A stretch of 64,000 nucleotides of DNA from Leucaena leucocephala (taxonomy: Eukaryota > Streptophyta > Magnoliopsida > Fabales > Fabaceae). The notes beneath the pieces were generated by a model. The model had not been told where the DNA came from. It ran no database searches and was given only the letters and a program-made list of their open reading frames with translations. Positions 35,160 through 46,600 of this stretch are shown in pieces. Position 1 is the first letter of the stretch. The number at the start of each line of letters is the position of its first letter. The DNA lies in contig CM073557.1 in the NCBI GenBank assembly GCA_037074615.1, positions 16,508,501-16,572,500 of the forward strand. The letters run 5' to 3'. The translations under genes and the position numbers were made by a program.

Positions 35160-36682
35160 TGCAGGAAATATTTGTTACTCATAGCTCCCAAATTCTAAAT
35201 CTTATAATTAAAACCCAAAATTCTCACCCATAAAATCTAAACCGATGTAAATTAAACTCAAAGCGATTGTGGATTTCAATCATCCATGTCAAATTCGTAA
35301 TATACATAAGCATATGAAATCAACAATGATATTATGGGATTTGAAAGATTACACGAATGAGACATCTGATGGTGAATTCTAAATACCTTAATTTGATATT
35401 CAATTGATCTGATTTATGCGAGACAAAATAATCATCCTCTTTTCTTGAGCTTTATCATCATCATCTTCTTGATTACCCAAAACTTCTGTGGAAAACATGT
35501 ACAATCGCTAATCGCACTAGCACAACTAAAGAAAAACTTTATGCTCTGAATAAAATTTGACGGCCGCTTTCGAAAGCTCATGTGGTATTTATAAACGGAG
35601 ACATAGGGTTTGAAAGTTGTGGTTGGTAAATATTGTGGTTATTTATTGTGCACACGCGTGATTCATGTGTATAGATTCAATGTATAGGAGCGTTTTACAT
35701 TTAGTTGAATTCAACAAATCTTAGCCTTACATATGATCTAATGGTCTGATGGTTTTTTGGCTTGTTGTTCCTCTGTCTAGTGTAGTGTGTATATATATAG
35801 ATATATGTTTTGTATTTCATAAAATTGCCTCATTTCACTTAACTAGCAGAATTTTTAGATCTCCAGTAAAATCAACTTTAGGAAATAAGGTATAAAAGAG
35901 TGTCACATATATTTAATTCAATTTCATGAACTATAAATTACTGGAAAGGATGAAATCATAAGATAATCTATGAGAAAGATTGTTGGCAGGGGAAAAAAAT
36001 AAGCTCCACCAAGATTTGTAATAAGATTTAAAATTTAAAATCAAAATATTGCCGACTAACGCATATATAGAGGAAGAGAAAGAGAGGGAGGGAAGGGTTT
36101 TGAAATTTGAAATGTGATAGAGAGGGAGTGCCTTGGACAAGGGAAGAGAGGAAAACGCCTAAAGGGAGACATCTCAGGAAGAGCAAAAGTTTAATAGACC
36201 AATGGACCATTGTGGTTAAGCTCACCCAATGAAAAAGAAGAAATTTTGTTGTTTGTACAGAATTTTTTAGAAAGGGGTTAAGTTCATCTATGATCTAAGG
36301 GTAAGGAGATATCTCCTTTCTTTCTAGACGATATCAATATTGAGCAGGACGAGCTGTCTATTTTCTTCAAATATAAACCTAGAAACCAAAAAGTTAGGAT
36401 GTCTCTCCAAGTACCGCAACTAGAACCATAACAACGTAATACTCTATATGTATCGAACTCACTCTAAATGGTCGTATATCCTACCCCTTTACCAGTTATT
36501 AAACTCATGGACGATGGGTGAAAAAAAACCTAGAAGAAAATTAACGGCTTAAAAGTAGTTTATTAACTCATACGAAGCCCAATATCCTTTTTTAAAAGTT
36601 TGAGCCAGATTTTTCTTATGAACAATAATCTTGAGTCTAGAGTCGATGATAAACTATTTTTTGGGGTGCGATTTGGTGGAAG

Positions 36683-36723
<41 letters not shown>

Positions 36724-37430
36724 CATCCACAATGGGCCAAAACAATCCTTTTAGGATTAAAATCAACGACACTAAATTGTTAATCTATAATTATAGAGTT
36801 AGAAATTCATCATGGATGCGAGGAGTTATATATATATAACGATAGTTATTAACCTATGACTTAGGTTGGAATTTTTCCACCTCGATGGTAGGCGGGCATT
36901 ACCACACATTTACATCACCCATCTTGTCACTATTGTCATTATTTGGTAAAGGATTTGTCATTTAAAATCTATACAGAATTACGGAAAGAACAAACATTAA
37001 ATATTCCTTGAACTGGAAAGTTAAAATTAGCATATGACTTTGGAAAACAATCAAAAACGAGTCGTTAGCCTAAAATACTTAGACTGATTACACATTTTAG
37101 CCCAAATTTGCAGGTGTATGTAGCTGTTAATTTCAGTCTCTATTAATTAATAATGCTGAGGTAACTTAACAGTGTCAATAATGATGATGTGGAAGTCAAG
37201 CCTCAAAATTCACAACAGCTTACAAAGCCTCAAAATGCTTGAAATGAGAAAGCCAAATGCATGGTTGTTGAAGATTGGCGAAGAGAAAAGCATAGCAGCA
37301 TAAGAGGCATAAAAATTGGGATGAAAAGTGGCTTAGAAATTGACGCCGTAATTAATCTCTTGTATAACACTGTGATTTTGAACTTCAAGTTAATTGAAAG
37401 ATAATTGTATAACGCCGTAATTTAAGTCAA
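35160..37430. repeat. Segmental duplication, copy 1
   Basis: Same order and orientation as 51090-53960. Landmarks: 'tatgctctgaataaa...ggccgctttcgaaagc' (35550), 'aggtataaaagagtgtcacatatattt' (35890), 'gtgccttggacaagggaagagagg' (36130), 'ccacaatgggccaaa' (36726), 'gaaattcatcatggatgcgaggagtt' (36803), a (TA)n tract, and 'gggatgaaaagtggcttagaaa' (37318). The minus strand around 36000-36230 looks like a promoter and 5' leader (TATA-like ctatatatg, CT-rich stretch), but no protein start can be supported. This copy has ~300 bases (36240-36545) not seen in copy 2, part of which resembles 60820-60990. Confidence 0.8.
36687..36720. repeat. (TA)n microsatellite
   Basis: About 17 TA units inside the duplication; other, longer or shorter (TA)n runs in the window are at 33430, 46988, 48872 and 53274. 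Confidence 0.95.
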
Positions 37431-37636
37431 AAGTTATATATGTACTTAATAGCACTAGACAAAACTCCATTTCTACTCCCTTTTTAGGCCTTCCACAAAG
37501 TATTTTAACATAGTGAGACATGTTGCAGAAGGTTTAAGTTATTTTAGTATCTTTATGTTTCTGTGATGTTTAACGGAAGATAATTTTTTGTTAGGGTCAC
37601 AGGAAGGTCAATCAAGAAAATTTTAGATGAAATAAG

Positions 37637-39591
37637 TGTTGGAAATCATGCCCTAGGGGCCAATTATTGTCTTATGAATATTATTGATTTATGAATTTAT
37701 TAATTGAGTTATCATATTATTTGCATGTTTACTATGATGACCATCCTTGGATAATTCATGATATTATCCTAAATGTCCCTGGTCGATCATCTATGTGGGA
37801 GCACAGATGAAATAAGACCAGTATGACTTTGAAGATGTATAGAGATATAAATCAAAGTCATAAACACATGTAAGAGTACAGGGTGTTGGACCGACCCACT
37901 ATGAGAGAACTGCATGGGTAACGTCATAAGCTTCTCTCATATACAAACCATGTCAATATGCCCTTTGACCTGAGATCATCATGGATTCCTACATGACAAA
38001 ACGCTCAGCTTTGACCTAGTCAAAAGTCACTGTTGACCGAGTGATCATAAAGACTATGTTCGGGCTTAGTGGTTTTTCATGCGGAGGAATGTGAATGGTC
38101 AAGATGGAATTTGTCCCTCACATTCGTGGAGAGATATTACTGGGCCCCTCGATGAGTGAGTCTGAGAAATGTATGGCCATACTGTAATGGAAAGGTAGTT
38201 CCATTTCTATAGTCAGACTACTCAGGGATCGAGAAAGTAACGGTCGGGAATAGGATGATGACATTATCCATGCCTCATCCATGACCAAAATATCGCGTGA
38301 CAGAAGGGACATGATATGGTTGTATAAAAGGTTACATCGTTTATCGATCCTCATATGATTTGGGTAGTTGTCTTGCTAGAGACCGCTTGCGACTTGTGGG
38401 CTAGTATAGCAAATGGCCCACTGCCAACTTCATATGGGCCTACAGGGTCGCACACAAAATAGCCCAACACGAGCTATGATGTCCAGATTCATTGAATCTA
38501 AGACATGTCCAGATTCAATGAATGATCCAGGTGAATGTATATATATTTATTTATATTTATATTCGTATATATATAAATTCGTATATATATATATATTATA
38601 TATATGAGATATATGAGATTTAATTTATAAGGATAAATTAAATCTCTATCACGTTTGAATTCAAAATTCAAATTGATAGGATATCTTATATAAGAGATAT
38701 TTATAAGATTTAATTTATAAGGATAAATTAAATCTCTATCACGTTTGAATTTGAAATTCAAATTGATAGGATATCTCATATAAGAGATATTTATAAGATT
38801 TAATTTATAAGGATAAATTAAATCTCTATCACGTTTGAATTCGAAATTCAAATTGATAGGATATCTCATATAAGAGATATTTATAAGATTTAATTTTAAG
38901 GATAAATTAAATCCCTATCATGTTTGAATTTGAAATTCAAATTGATAGGATATCTCAAATTTGTTTTATGAGAATAAATCAAATATAGTTCAGTCTCATC
39001 TTTATTTAAAGTTAAATAAATAGGTAATTAAATCTGTGGGACGAATTTAATATTATTTATTTAATTAGTTTCTTATAAAATTATACAATATATGATATTG
39101 TATTATTTTTGGAATAAATATAAGATTAACTCCTAAAATCCTTTTCGGTTAGGGAAAACGTAGAGCATCCTATATATCTAATATTAGGAGCTACGTTTTT
39201 GCAAAGACACACACATAGAACACAGAAAGGCCGAAGGGGACTCTGCAAAAGGTTTGCAGATAAGAAACTGCCGAAATAGAGACGGAGAAGATGAACTCTT
39301 GAGAAAGCCCTGGAGGGATAAGAGACGCTAGCACGTCGTTCATGGTTGAAAAGTTGTTCGTGTGGATACCAGTAGAGGAAGCCGACCTGAGTCGTCGACT
39401 TCTTGTGATCAGAAAGGGAGCACGAGCCGCAGAGAGAAGCTGTGAACGTCGTGACCGAAAGCTGTGGAAGTCGCTGAGACACACTGAAGGTAATGCTTCT
39501 TCCCACTTGACTTAAACACATACGGTAAATCCTGGCAAGGAATGAAAAATTTTTAAGATAATTTCCGCTGCGTGTCTTTCAATTCCTTACA
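37637..39591 (+). mobile_element. Solo Copia LTR, perfect TSD ATAAG
   Basis: TGTTGGAAATC...TTCCTTACA, 1,955 bp, flanked by ATAAG (37632-37636 and 39592-39596). It is very close to the LTR at 9805-11760 (1,956 bp) and keeps the TATA box (38323-38330) and four 90-bp repeats (38616-~38975). Frames inside it (38118-38354, 38413-38607, 38498-38869, 39126-39521) are LTR shadows. Formed by recombination between the two LTRs of a complete insertion. Confidence 0.95.
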
Positions 39592-39699
39592 ATAAGCAGG
39601 GAATTACCTGAGTTTCATATGACGATAATTCATAACGAGCTTTTTGCCAAAAAAACTTGTGAAATTCATTCCTTCTTTTTATTGAAATTGATATTTGCA

Positions 39700-39855
39700 A
39701 TGTCCAACAAAGTTTATTCCCTTCTTACATCCTCAAAAATCATTTCCTTCCTCCTTTTCTTAGTATTCATTTGCTTCTGTACAATTGAAATATCACGTTT
39801 GCACTACGTAATGCCTCCAGCACTCCAAGGTAAATTAAATAAGAACTTGAGGTAG
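39700..39855 (+). CDS. Small open frame with signal-peptide-like segment
   Basis: 51 codons from ATG 39700 (a longer reading from 39619 is possible). The N-terminal half has a hydrophobic core, ISFLLFLVFICFCTI, after Ser/Lys-rich residues, like a signal peptide or single membrane anchor; a short basic tail follows. A GT after 'ccaag' (39829-39830) could be a splice donor. I do not recognise the family and there is no CLE or other peptide-hormone motif. It begins ~110 bases after the solo LTR. It may be chance or a broken first exon. Confidence 0.2.
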   Translation: MSNKVYSLLTSSKIISFLLFLVFICFCTIEISRLHYVMPPALQGKLNKNLR

Positions 39856-39899
39856 AAACTCTACGACATTATATGTAGATAATGAGCCAAATATGCTTT

Positions 39900-40660
39900 T
39901 AAGCTTGTGGAGTAGTATCAACTACCTTGTGTCCAGAAAATCTCTTTTTAACAATCTCATGTGTGCACATATTCCTTCTCTATGCCCTTAGAGACTGTCG
40001 AACTTTGACAACATAACTACTCTAGCTCATTTTGCTCACTGATCAAGTCCTCTGAATTTCTTCTCTCTTTAGCCTCTTCTTCCTTTAGTAAGTCAACTAA
40101 ACCCATCAACTCTCTGTTAATCTGTCAGATAAGTATGCCGCCAGATGAGCTTAGAAACCAATTTTTAAATAGAGCAAATAATGCTTGACCAACCTGAAGA
40201 TTCTGAAGAAAATCAGAAATGTCGACCGGGCAAGAAGGACATTCCAAACATTCTTTTATGAGCGAACTTGTCTCTAATGCTTTAGAATAGGAGTGGCGAG
40301 TTAATTTTTTCTGCCAAAAATTTTCAATTATATATATATATATAAATGCCAGCATATAATAAGGATTTCCCAGAGGCATATTAGGAACGTTTTTCTCTTT
40401 CTGAGATTTGTACTTAAATTGAAAAAGAGATTACGCATAAATCTTAATATCAACTTTCTTTAGTGGTTAAACAATAATAAACACAGATTTCTTCAGTGGA
40501 ACTTAACCTACTTTATAAGCAATTAACCTAATACCAACTTCATCATCATATTCCTATCACCAAGTTTTTTTCCCAATTTACACCCTGTCCACTCTTGGAC
40601 AAAATACATTTTAGAGAACAAGTTCAGATAAAAATAATGTTTATAATTTTATCATAGTTT
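39900..40660 (-). pseudogene. Unidentified gene relic, copy 1
   Basis: Duplicated at 41662-42480. The minus strand has a coding-like stretch (~40260-40020): CPVDISDFLQNLQVGQALFA, then LMGLVDLLKEEEAKE followed by acidic residues and EQNELE before a stop, interrupted by TAG/TGA codons. Between the copies the minus-strand LMGL(V/I)DLLKEEEAKE reading is conserved, which argues for a former exon. I do not recognise the protein. A (TA)n run lies at 40330-40342. Confidence 0.4.
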
Positions 40661-40724
40661 TCCCATATAGTTTTCCTATATAATTTTACCATTGGTGTAA
40701 AATAATAAAGAGACAACAACTATC

Positions 40725-41144
40725 ATGAAGAGACTAACCGAGAAAGGATCACCTTCCAACTCCAAAGGTGATGAGGAGATTAATGTGCATGAACCTGACA
40801 AGTATAATATAGTTGCAAAGTATGATGATGATTTTAATTGTCTTCCTTCCTCCTATTCTTTTGATTTTTGTGCATATAAGGGTGACTTATTATGTGTTTA
40901 TTGTTTAGGAATAGATAATTGGCTTTCCCTTCCGCACGATTTTGATGCGTTATCTTATTTCGATTATAATATTATTACTGATTCTACACTTATTAAGTTT
41001 GAAGGTATTTTTATTGTATTGCCAGGATTAAAGGAATCACATGATGAAGTAAAAGTTACCATAATAATCGAGAAAGTTGCTCTAGCACAACAAAATGTCA
41101 TAGCAAAGAAAAAGAGGCATAAGACGGAGCCCAAACCATTGTAA
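40725..41144 (+). CDS. Unidentified open frame, intact copy of the 27.96-kb sequence
   Basis: 139 codons, ATG 40725 to TAA 41142-41144, no internal stop. It is acidic in the middle (KYDDDFN), with WLSLPHDFDALSYFDYN, then IVLPGLKES, VKVTIIIEKVALAQQN and a Lys/Arg-rich end (AKKKRHKTEPK). Homology with 27955-28325 begins at about the KYDDD segment and runs past the stop. The last 30 bases ('gcaaagaaaaagaggcataag') are repeated at 41190-41222. No signal peptide, membrane segment or known domain is visible. Because the other copy is next to Athila-like gag, it may be a captured retroelement accessory frame; a broken host gene is equally possible. Confidence 0.35.
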   Translation: MKRLTEKGSPSNSKGDEEINVHEPDKYNIVAKYDDDFNCLPSSYSFDFCAYKGDLLCVYCLGIDNWLSLPHDFDALSYFDYNIITDSTLIKFEGIFIVLPGLKESHDEVKVTIIIEKVALAQQNVIAKKKRHKTEPKPL

Positions 41145-41226
41145 ATCATGCTTGTCATTTAGGAGGATGAAAATAAAGGTGCTGCATATTGCAAAGAAAA
41201 AGAGGCATAAGACCGAGCCCAAACTA

Positions 41227-41661
41227 ATGAGGATGAATTTTTCCAACTCGATGGGAGGCGGGCATTACCACATTTATATCACCCATCTTGCCAATATTGT
41301 CATTATTTGGTAAAGGATTTGTCATTTGAAATTTATACAGAATTACGGAAAGAACAAACATTAAATATTCCTTGAACTGGAAAGTTAAAATTAGTATATG
41401 ACTTTGGAAAACAATCAAAAACGAGTCGTTAGCCTAAAATACTTAGACTGATTACACATTTTAGCCCAAATTTGCAGGTGTATGTAGCTGTTAATTTCAG
41501 TCTCTATTAATTAATAATGCTGAGGTAACTTAACAGTGTCAATAATGATGATGTGGAAGTCAAGCCTCAAAATTCACAACAGCTTACAAAGCCTCAAAAT
41601 GCTTGAAATGAGAAAGCCAAATGCATGGTTGTTGAAGATTGGCGAAGAGAAAAGCATAGCC
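41227..41661. repeat. Recent copy of 36868-37302
   Basis: Near-identical (only a handful of differences by eye) to 36868-37302 in the same orientation, both ending at 'gaagagaaaagcatagc'. It is placed exactly between the unidentified frame and the second gene-relic copy. Confidence 0.9.
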
Positions 41662-42480
41662 TCAACTATTTTGTGTCCAGAAAATCTCTTTTTGCCAATC
41701 TCATGTATGCACATATTCCTTCTCTATGCCATTAGAGACTGTCGAACTTTGACAACATTACTACTCTAGCTCATTTTGCTCACTACATTCATCTGAATCA
41801 ATTTCTTCGTCTTTCTCAACACCTGATTACACGAAGTCCGCCTTTTCTCCTCTTGAATTCTCACTGATCAAGTCCTCTAAAGCTCTTTTCTCTTTAGCCT
41901 CTTCTTCCTTTAGTAAGTCAATTAAACCCATCAACTTTCTGTTAATATGTCAGATAAGTATGCCGCCAGATGAGCGTAGAAACCAAATTTTAAATTTGGG
42001 ATGTTGATAGCAACTAATTCTTGACCAACCTGAAGATTCTGAAGAAAATAAGAAATGTTGGTCTGGCAAGAAGGATATTCCGCACATTCTACTTCTCTCT
42101 AATGGCGTAGAATGGGAGTGGCCAGCTATTTTTTTCTGTCAAAAATTCTCAATTATATATATAAATGTGAGCATATAATAAGGGTTTCCCAGAGGCATAT
42201 TAAGACCGTTTTGCTCTTTCTGAGATTTGTACTTAAATTGAAAAAGAGATTACGCATAAATCTTAATATCAACTTTCTTTAGTGGTTAAACAATAATAAA
42301 CACAGATTTCTTCAGTGGAACTTAACCTACTTTATGAGCAATTAACCTAATACTAATTTCATCACCTTATTCCCATCACCAAGTTTTTTCTCAATTTACT
42401 CCATGTCCACTCTTGGACAAAATACATTTTAGAGAACAAGCGTAGATAAAAATAATGTTTATAATGTCATCATAGTTTTC
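41662..42480 (-). pseudogene. Unidentified gene relic, copy 2
   Basis: Matches 39900-40660 ('gtgtccagaaaatctcttttt', 'ttagagactgtcgaactttgacaac', 'agtggttaaacaataataaac'). It holds an extra block near 41788-41865 whose minus-strand reading continues the coding-like frame (acidic, ending EQNELE). The region corresponding to FLQNLQVGQ is disturbed by small changes. Confidence 0.4.
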
Positions 42481-42611
42481 CTATATAGCTACTTATTTTA
42501 AATAACATGTGTGATTTAGTTGAGCATTATAAATGTAATGACTCTAGAAAGTGTTAGATATGATAATAATTTATTTAAGATTATATATATTTTCTTGCAG
42601 TGAAATCATAA

Positions 42612-43075
42612 GAGAAAGTGGCTAATTGAGTGGTTGATGGCAGTGGAGTTAAACAGGAGGTATTGGTTCGAATCCCAGCACCTATAGAAGTAGGATTTTA
42701 TTTTCATTTTTAGACACATGAAATTACCAAACTGCCCCTCTGTCCTTTTTATTTCTGCAATACGCTTCCTCTTGCCATTTTTTGTTTCAGCGAGCAGTGG
42801 GGTGAGAGAGTAGAGAAGGAAGCTTCGGGAACCTGTGATCGTGAAGCTCGTCGCCATGTTTTCTGTCATCTCCTGCCGTCTGAAATGCTTCCGGGTAACT
42901 GTGTCACCGTTATCCGCCATTGCTCGTCAGTTCTTCTTTTTCTTGGTGTAGATCTCTGCTGCTGCTGGTACTCTGCCATTCGAGCTCTAAGCTACACACC
43001 GTCGTTGTAGCTCTAAAAATTTGACAGATATAAAATAACTTTAGCAAATATATATATGCAAAAAAATTTCAATAT
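42612..43075 (+). repeat. tRNA-like (SINE-like) head plus GC-richer body, copy 1
   Basis: TGGCTAATTGAGTGG (42619-42633) fits a pol III A box and GGTTCGAATCC (42665-42675) a B box, 46 bases apart as in tRNA genes. A cloverleaf is not obvious, so this is a tRNA-derived head, not a tRNA gene. A 'aaactgcccctctgtcc' segment and a GC-richer body follow; part of the body (42860-42905) recurs at 48500. A second head of the same type starts at about 43080. Confidence 0.55.
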
Positions 43076-43079
43076 AGAA

Positions 43080-43127
43080 GGAATAGCAGAGTGGTCAGGA
43101 ATGAGGGAGTCTCAGCGGTGTCGTGTT
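43080..43127 (+). repeat. Second tRNA-like head, split by a MITE in its B box
   Basis: TAGCAGAGTGG (43084-43094) is the A box. The B-box region starts 'gtgttCAT' at 43123 and resumes 'CATgtcccagc' after the MITE at 43651. The following sequence (43660-43730: 'gaggttttaattttttt...aattacccctctcccc') parallels that after the first head. Confidence 0.55.
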
Positions 43128-43130
43128 CAT

Positions 43131-43650
43131 GGGCCCGTTTGGATAGGATTTTAAAAATGGGCTTATGGAAAAAAAGGGCTTTTGAACAGCTTATAGAAAA
43201 GGGCTTTTGAAGAAGAGATTATGAAAAAAAAGTGGTTTTGAATAAATGAGTGTTTGGATAGTTATTTATAGAAGGGGTTTTATTATTGATAAATTACGAA
43301 AAAGGGTATGAGTATTAAATGAGTAGAGATAAGAGATAAGAGGAGAGAGGAGAGAGGGTGTAAGAAAGAAAATAGAGAAAAAGTAGGAGATAGGAAAGAG
43401 GGTGTAAGAAAAAGTAGGAGAGAGGGTGTAAGAAAAAGTAGGGGTAATATAGTAATTGGTTAGTTCAAACGTGGTTTACTGTTCCAAAAGCTGCTCTGAC
43501 CAGCTTATCTGAAACCTTGGTTTTAAACCATAGTTTAGTTCAAAAGCCTGTTTGAACAAATATTGCTGTTTGTTTTGAAATTTCTCCAAACCAAGGTTTT
43601 GCCCCAAAAGGGCTTTTAAAACCTTGGTTTCAAAGAAACCAAACAGGCAC
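43131..43650. mobile_element. Tourist-like MITE, copy 2, TSD CAT
   Basis: 520 bp, starting GGGCCCGTTTGGATA and ending AAACCAAACAGGCAC; the ends are imperfect inverted repeats. It is flanked by CAT (43128-43130 and 43651-43653). The interrupted tRNA-like unit proves the boundaries. A 3-bp TSD and GGGCCYGTTTGG-type ends fit PIF/Harbinger (Tourist) MITEs, though the usual TSD there is TWA. A 72-codon minus frame inside is a shadow. Confidence 0.85.
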
Positions 43651-43653
43651 CAT

Positions 43654-46600
43654 GTCCCAGCGACTGCTAAAAGTGAGGTTTTAATTTTTTTCAACGTGTA
43701 AAATCATAGAATTACCCCTCTCCCCTTTTTCCTTCAGACATCGTACTCTTTTCTTCATTTTCCTCAGAAATCCTCAGCGACACAGACGGAGAGCAGCGGG
43801 AGTACAGGGAGGAAAACTTCGCACTAACGATGCTGTGTGACCAGACGTTGCTTCCGTCAGTCGCTCTGGCCATACTGTCACTACCGGAGCTGTCACCTCA
43901 ACCACAGTGCCGATAGTCTGATAAAGGGAGTAGAGAGGACGAGAGGGAGAATAGAACAAAAAGAAGCTTCGCGATTTCTCTGCTGAAACCCACTATCGTT
44001 AGTGCTGCTGTTGCTAGTGGCTGTGCCGTTTCATCCACCGTCGTTCTTTTATGCTTGGATCTTGAACGTTACTGTTCTAGAAAATTATCTTCTTCCTTCC
44101 TCTATTCTGTAAGTGCATGGTAGTGTGTAAGGCGAGTGTGTGAGAGAGAGAGATTAGGGAGCTTGAGTATCAGATGGGTGGTCGACAGAGGACGGATGAG
44201 CTGGCAATGCCGGCGACCTCCTGAGGTGAGTTCTTGAACTCTATCTTCACCTTTGACTTCTCTGTTCTTTCAATCTCTAGGTTGGGTCATCGATTAAACT
44301 TGGGGACTTTAAGATTTAGTCACCGATTAAGCAAAGCATTAAGTTGTGAGCAAGAAATCTAGCTTAAATTGTGACTAATGGTTATTGCATGAACTACCTC
44401 TATTTTGGGTTGAGATTCTGAAAGATAGAGCCATTGTTGTCTCCATTATAAGTGTTTGATGGACTAGATTCTTTTGTAATCAGTAGCAATAAAATGGTAT
44501 AATGATGAATTGTTCTTCCTTGCTCTGTTCTAGGAGTAATTGGGTACTGGCTCACTGTGCTAGTTGTCTTGCAAGATTGGATTGTTGATTTTTAGAAGAT
44601 ATTTTGTTGAAGGCTCAAGAATTAGTATATGAATCGTACTTGTTCTTGGTTAAACATTGGTAAGATGCAAGCTAGAAGCTATGTGGTTTGAGTTTGGTTA
44701 GTTTTGAGCTGTGATTTCTGAAATCAAAGCTTGCTATTTTGGGGTTTGTAGCTTGCTGTTTTGGGATTTGTAGCTTGCTGTTTTGATATGTTTTGGGAAG
44801 GGTAATAATGATTCTTTAGTAAGAATGAGGAAATGGGATAATGTTTTGGAAATTGAAAATTAGTAAATCAGTTTTGAAGTAATATATGTTGGAAATTGTG
44901 CCCTAGGGGCCAATCATTGTTTTATGAATTTATTAATTGTGTTATCATATTATTTGCATGTTTATTATGATGATCATCCTTGGATAATTCATGATCTTAT
45001 CCTAAATGTCCCTGGTCGGTTATCTATGCGGGAGTAGAGATGAAATAAGACTAGTATGACTTTGAAGATGTATAGAGATATAAATCAAAGTCATAGGCAC
45101 ATGTAAGAGTACAAGGTGTTGGACCGACCTACTATGAGAGAACTGCATGGGTAACGTCATAAGCTTCTCTCATATACAAACCATGTCAATATGCCATTTG
45201 ACCTGAGATCATCATGGATTCCTACATGACAAATGCTCAGCTTTGACCTAGTCAAAAGTCACTTTTGACCGAGTGATCATAAAGACTATGTTCGGGCTTA
45301 GTGGTTTTTCATACGGAGGAATGTGAATGGTCAAGATGGAATTTGTCCCTCATATTCGTAGAGAGATATTACTGGGCCCCTCGATGAGTGAGTTTAAGAA
45401 ATGTATGGCCATACTGTAATGGAAAGGTAGTTCCATTTCTATAATCAGATTACTCAGGGATCGAGAAAGTAACGGTCAGGAATAGGAGGATGACATTATC
45501 CATGCCTACACTATGACCAAAATATCGCGTGACAGAAGGGACATGATATGGTTGTATAAAAGGTTGCATCGTTTAACGATCCTCATATGAGTTGGGTAGT
45601 CATTATGTCTTGCTAGAGACCACTTGCGACTTGTGAGCTAGTATAACAAATGGCCCACTGCCAACTTCATATGGGCCTACAGGGTCGCACACAAAATAGC
45701 CCAACACGAGCTATGATGTACAGATTCATTGAATCTAAGACATGTTCAGATTCAATGAATGATCCAGGATAGATGTATATATATATAAATTCGTATATAT
45801 ACATTATATATAAGATATATATGAGATTTAATTTATAAGGATAAATTAAATCTCTATCACGTTTGAATTTGAAATTCAAATTGATAGGATATTTCATATA
45901 AGAGATATTTATAAGATTTAATTTGTAAGGATAAATTAAATCTCTATCACGATTAAATTTGAAATTCAAATTGATAGGATATCTCATATAAGAGATATTT
46001 ATAAGATTTAATTTATAAGGATAAATTAAATCTCTATCACATTTGAATTTGAAATTCAAATTGATATCATATCTCAAATTTGATTTATGAGAATAAATCA
46101 AATACAGTTCAGTCTTAGCTTTATTATGAGTTAAATAAATAGGTAAATTAAATCTGTGGGACGGGTTTAATATTATTTACTTAATTAGTTTCTTATCAAA
46201 TTATACAATATATGATATTGTATTAATTTTAGAATTAATATAAGATTAACTCCTAAAATCCAATTCGGTAGAAGAAAACGCATAGCATCCTATATATCTG
46301 ATATTAGGAGCTACGTTTTGCATAGAGATATACATAGAACACAGAAAGGCCGAAGGGGACTGAGCAAAGAGTTTGTAGATAAGAAACTGTCGAAATAGAG
46401 ACGGAGAGGGCGAACTCTTGAGAAAGCCCTGGAGGGACAAGAGACGCTAACACGTCGTTCGTGGTTGGAACGCTATTCGTGTGAATACTAGTAGAGGAAG
46501 CCGACCTGAGTCATCGACTTCTTGCGATCGGAAAGGGAGCACGAGTCGCGGAAAGAAGCTGTGAACGTCGTGACCAAAAGCTGTGGAAGTCGCTGAGGTA

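Noticed and set aside
35560..36230. A host gene on the minus strand (leader-like sequence, short frame near 35430-35500 with an acidic run)
   Set aside because: The short frame ends after ~32 codons, is not preserved in the paralogous copy near 51440, and no domain or splice structure could be supported.
42619..42675. Functional tRNA gene
   Set aside because: A and B boxes are present but no acceptor stem pairing or anticodon arm could be drawn; more likely a tRNA-derived repeat head.
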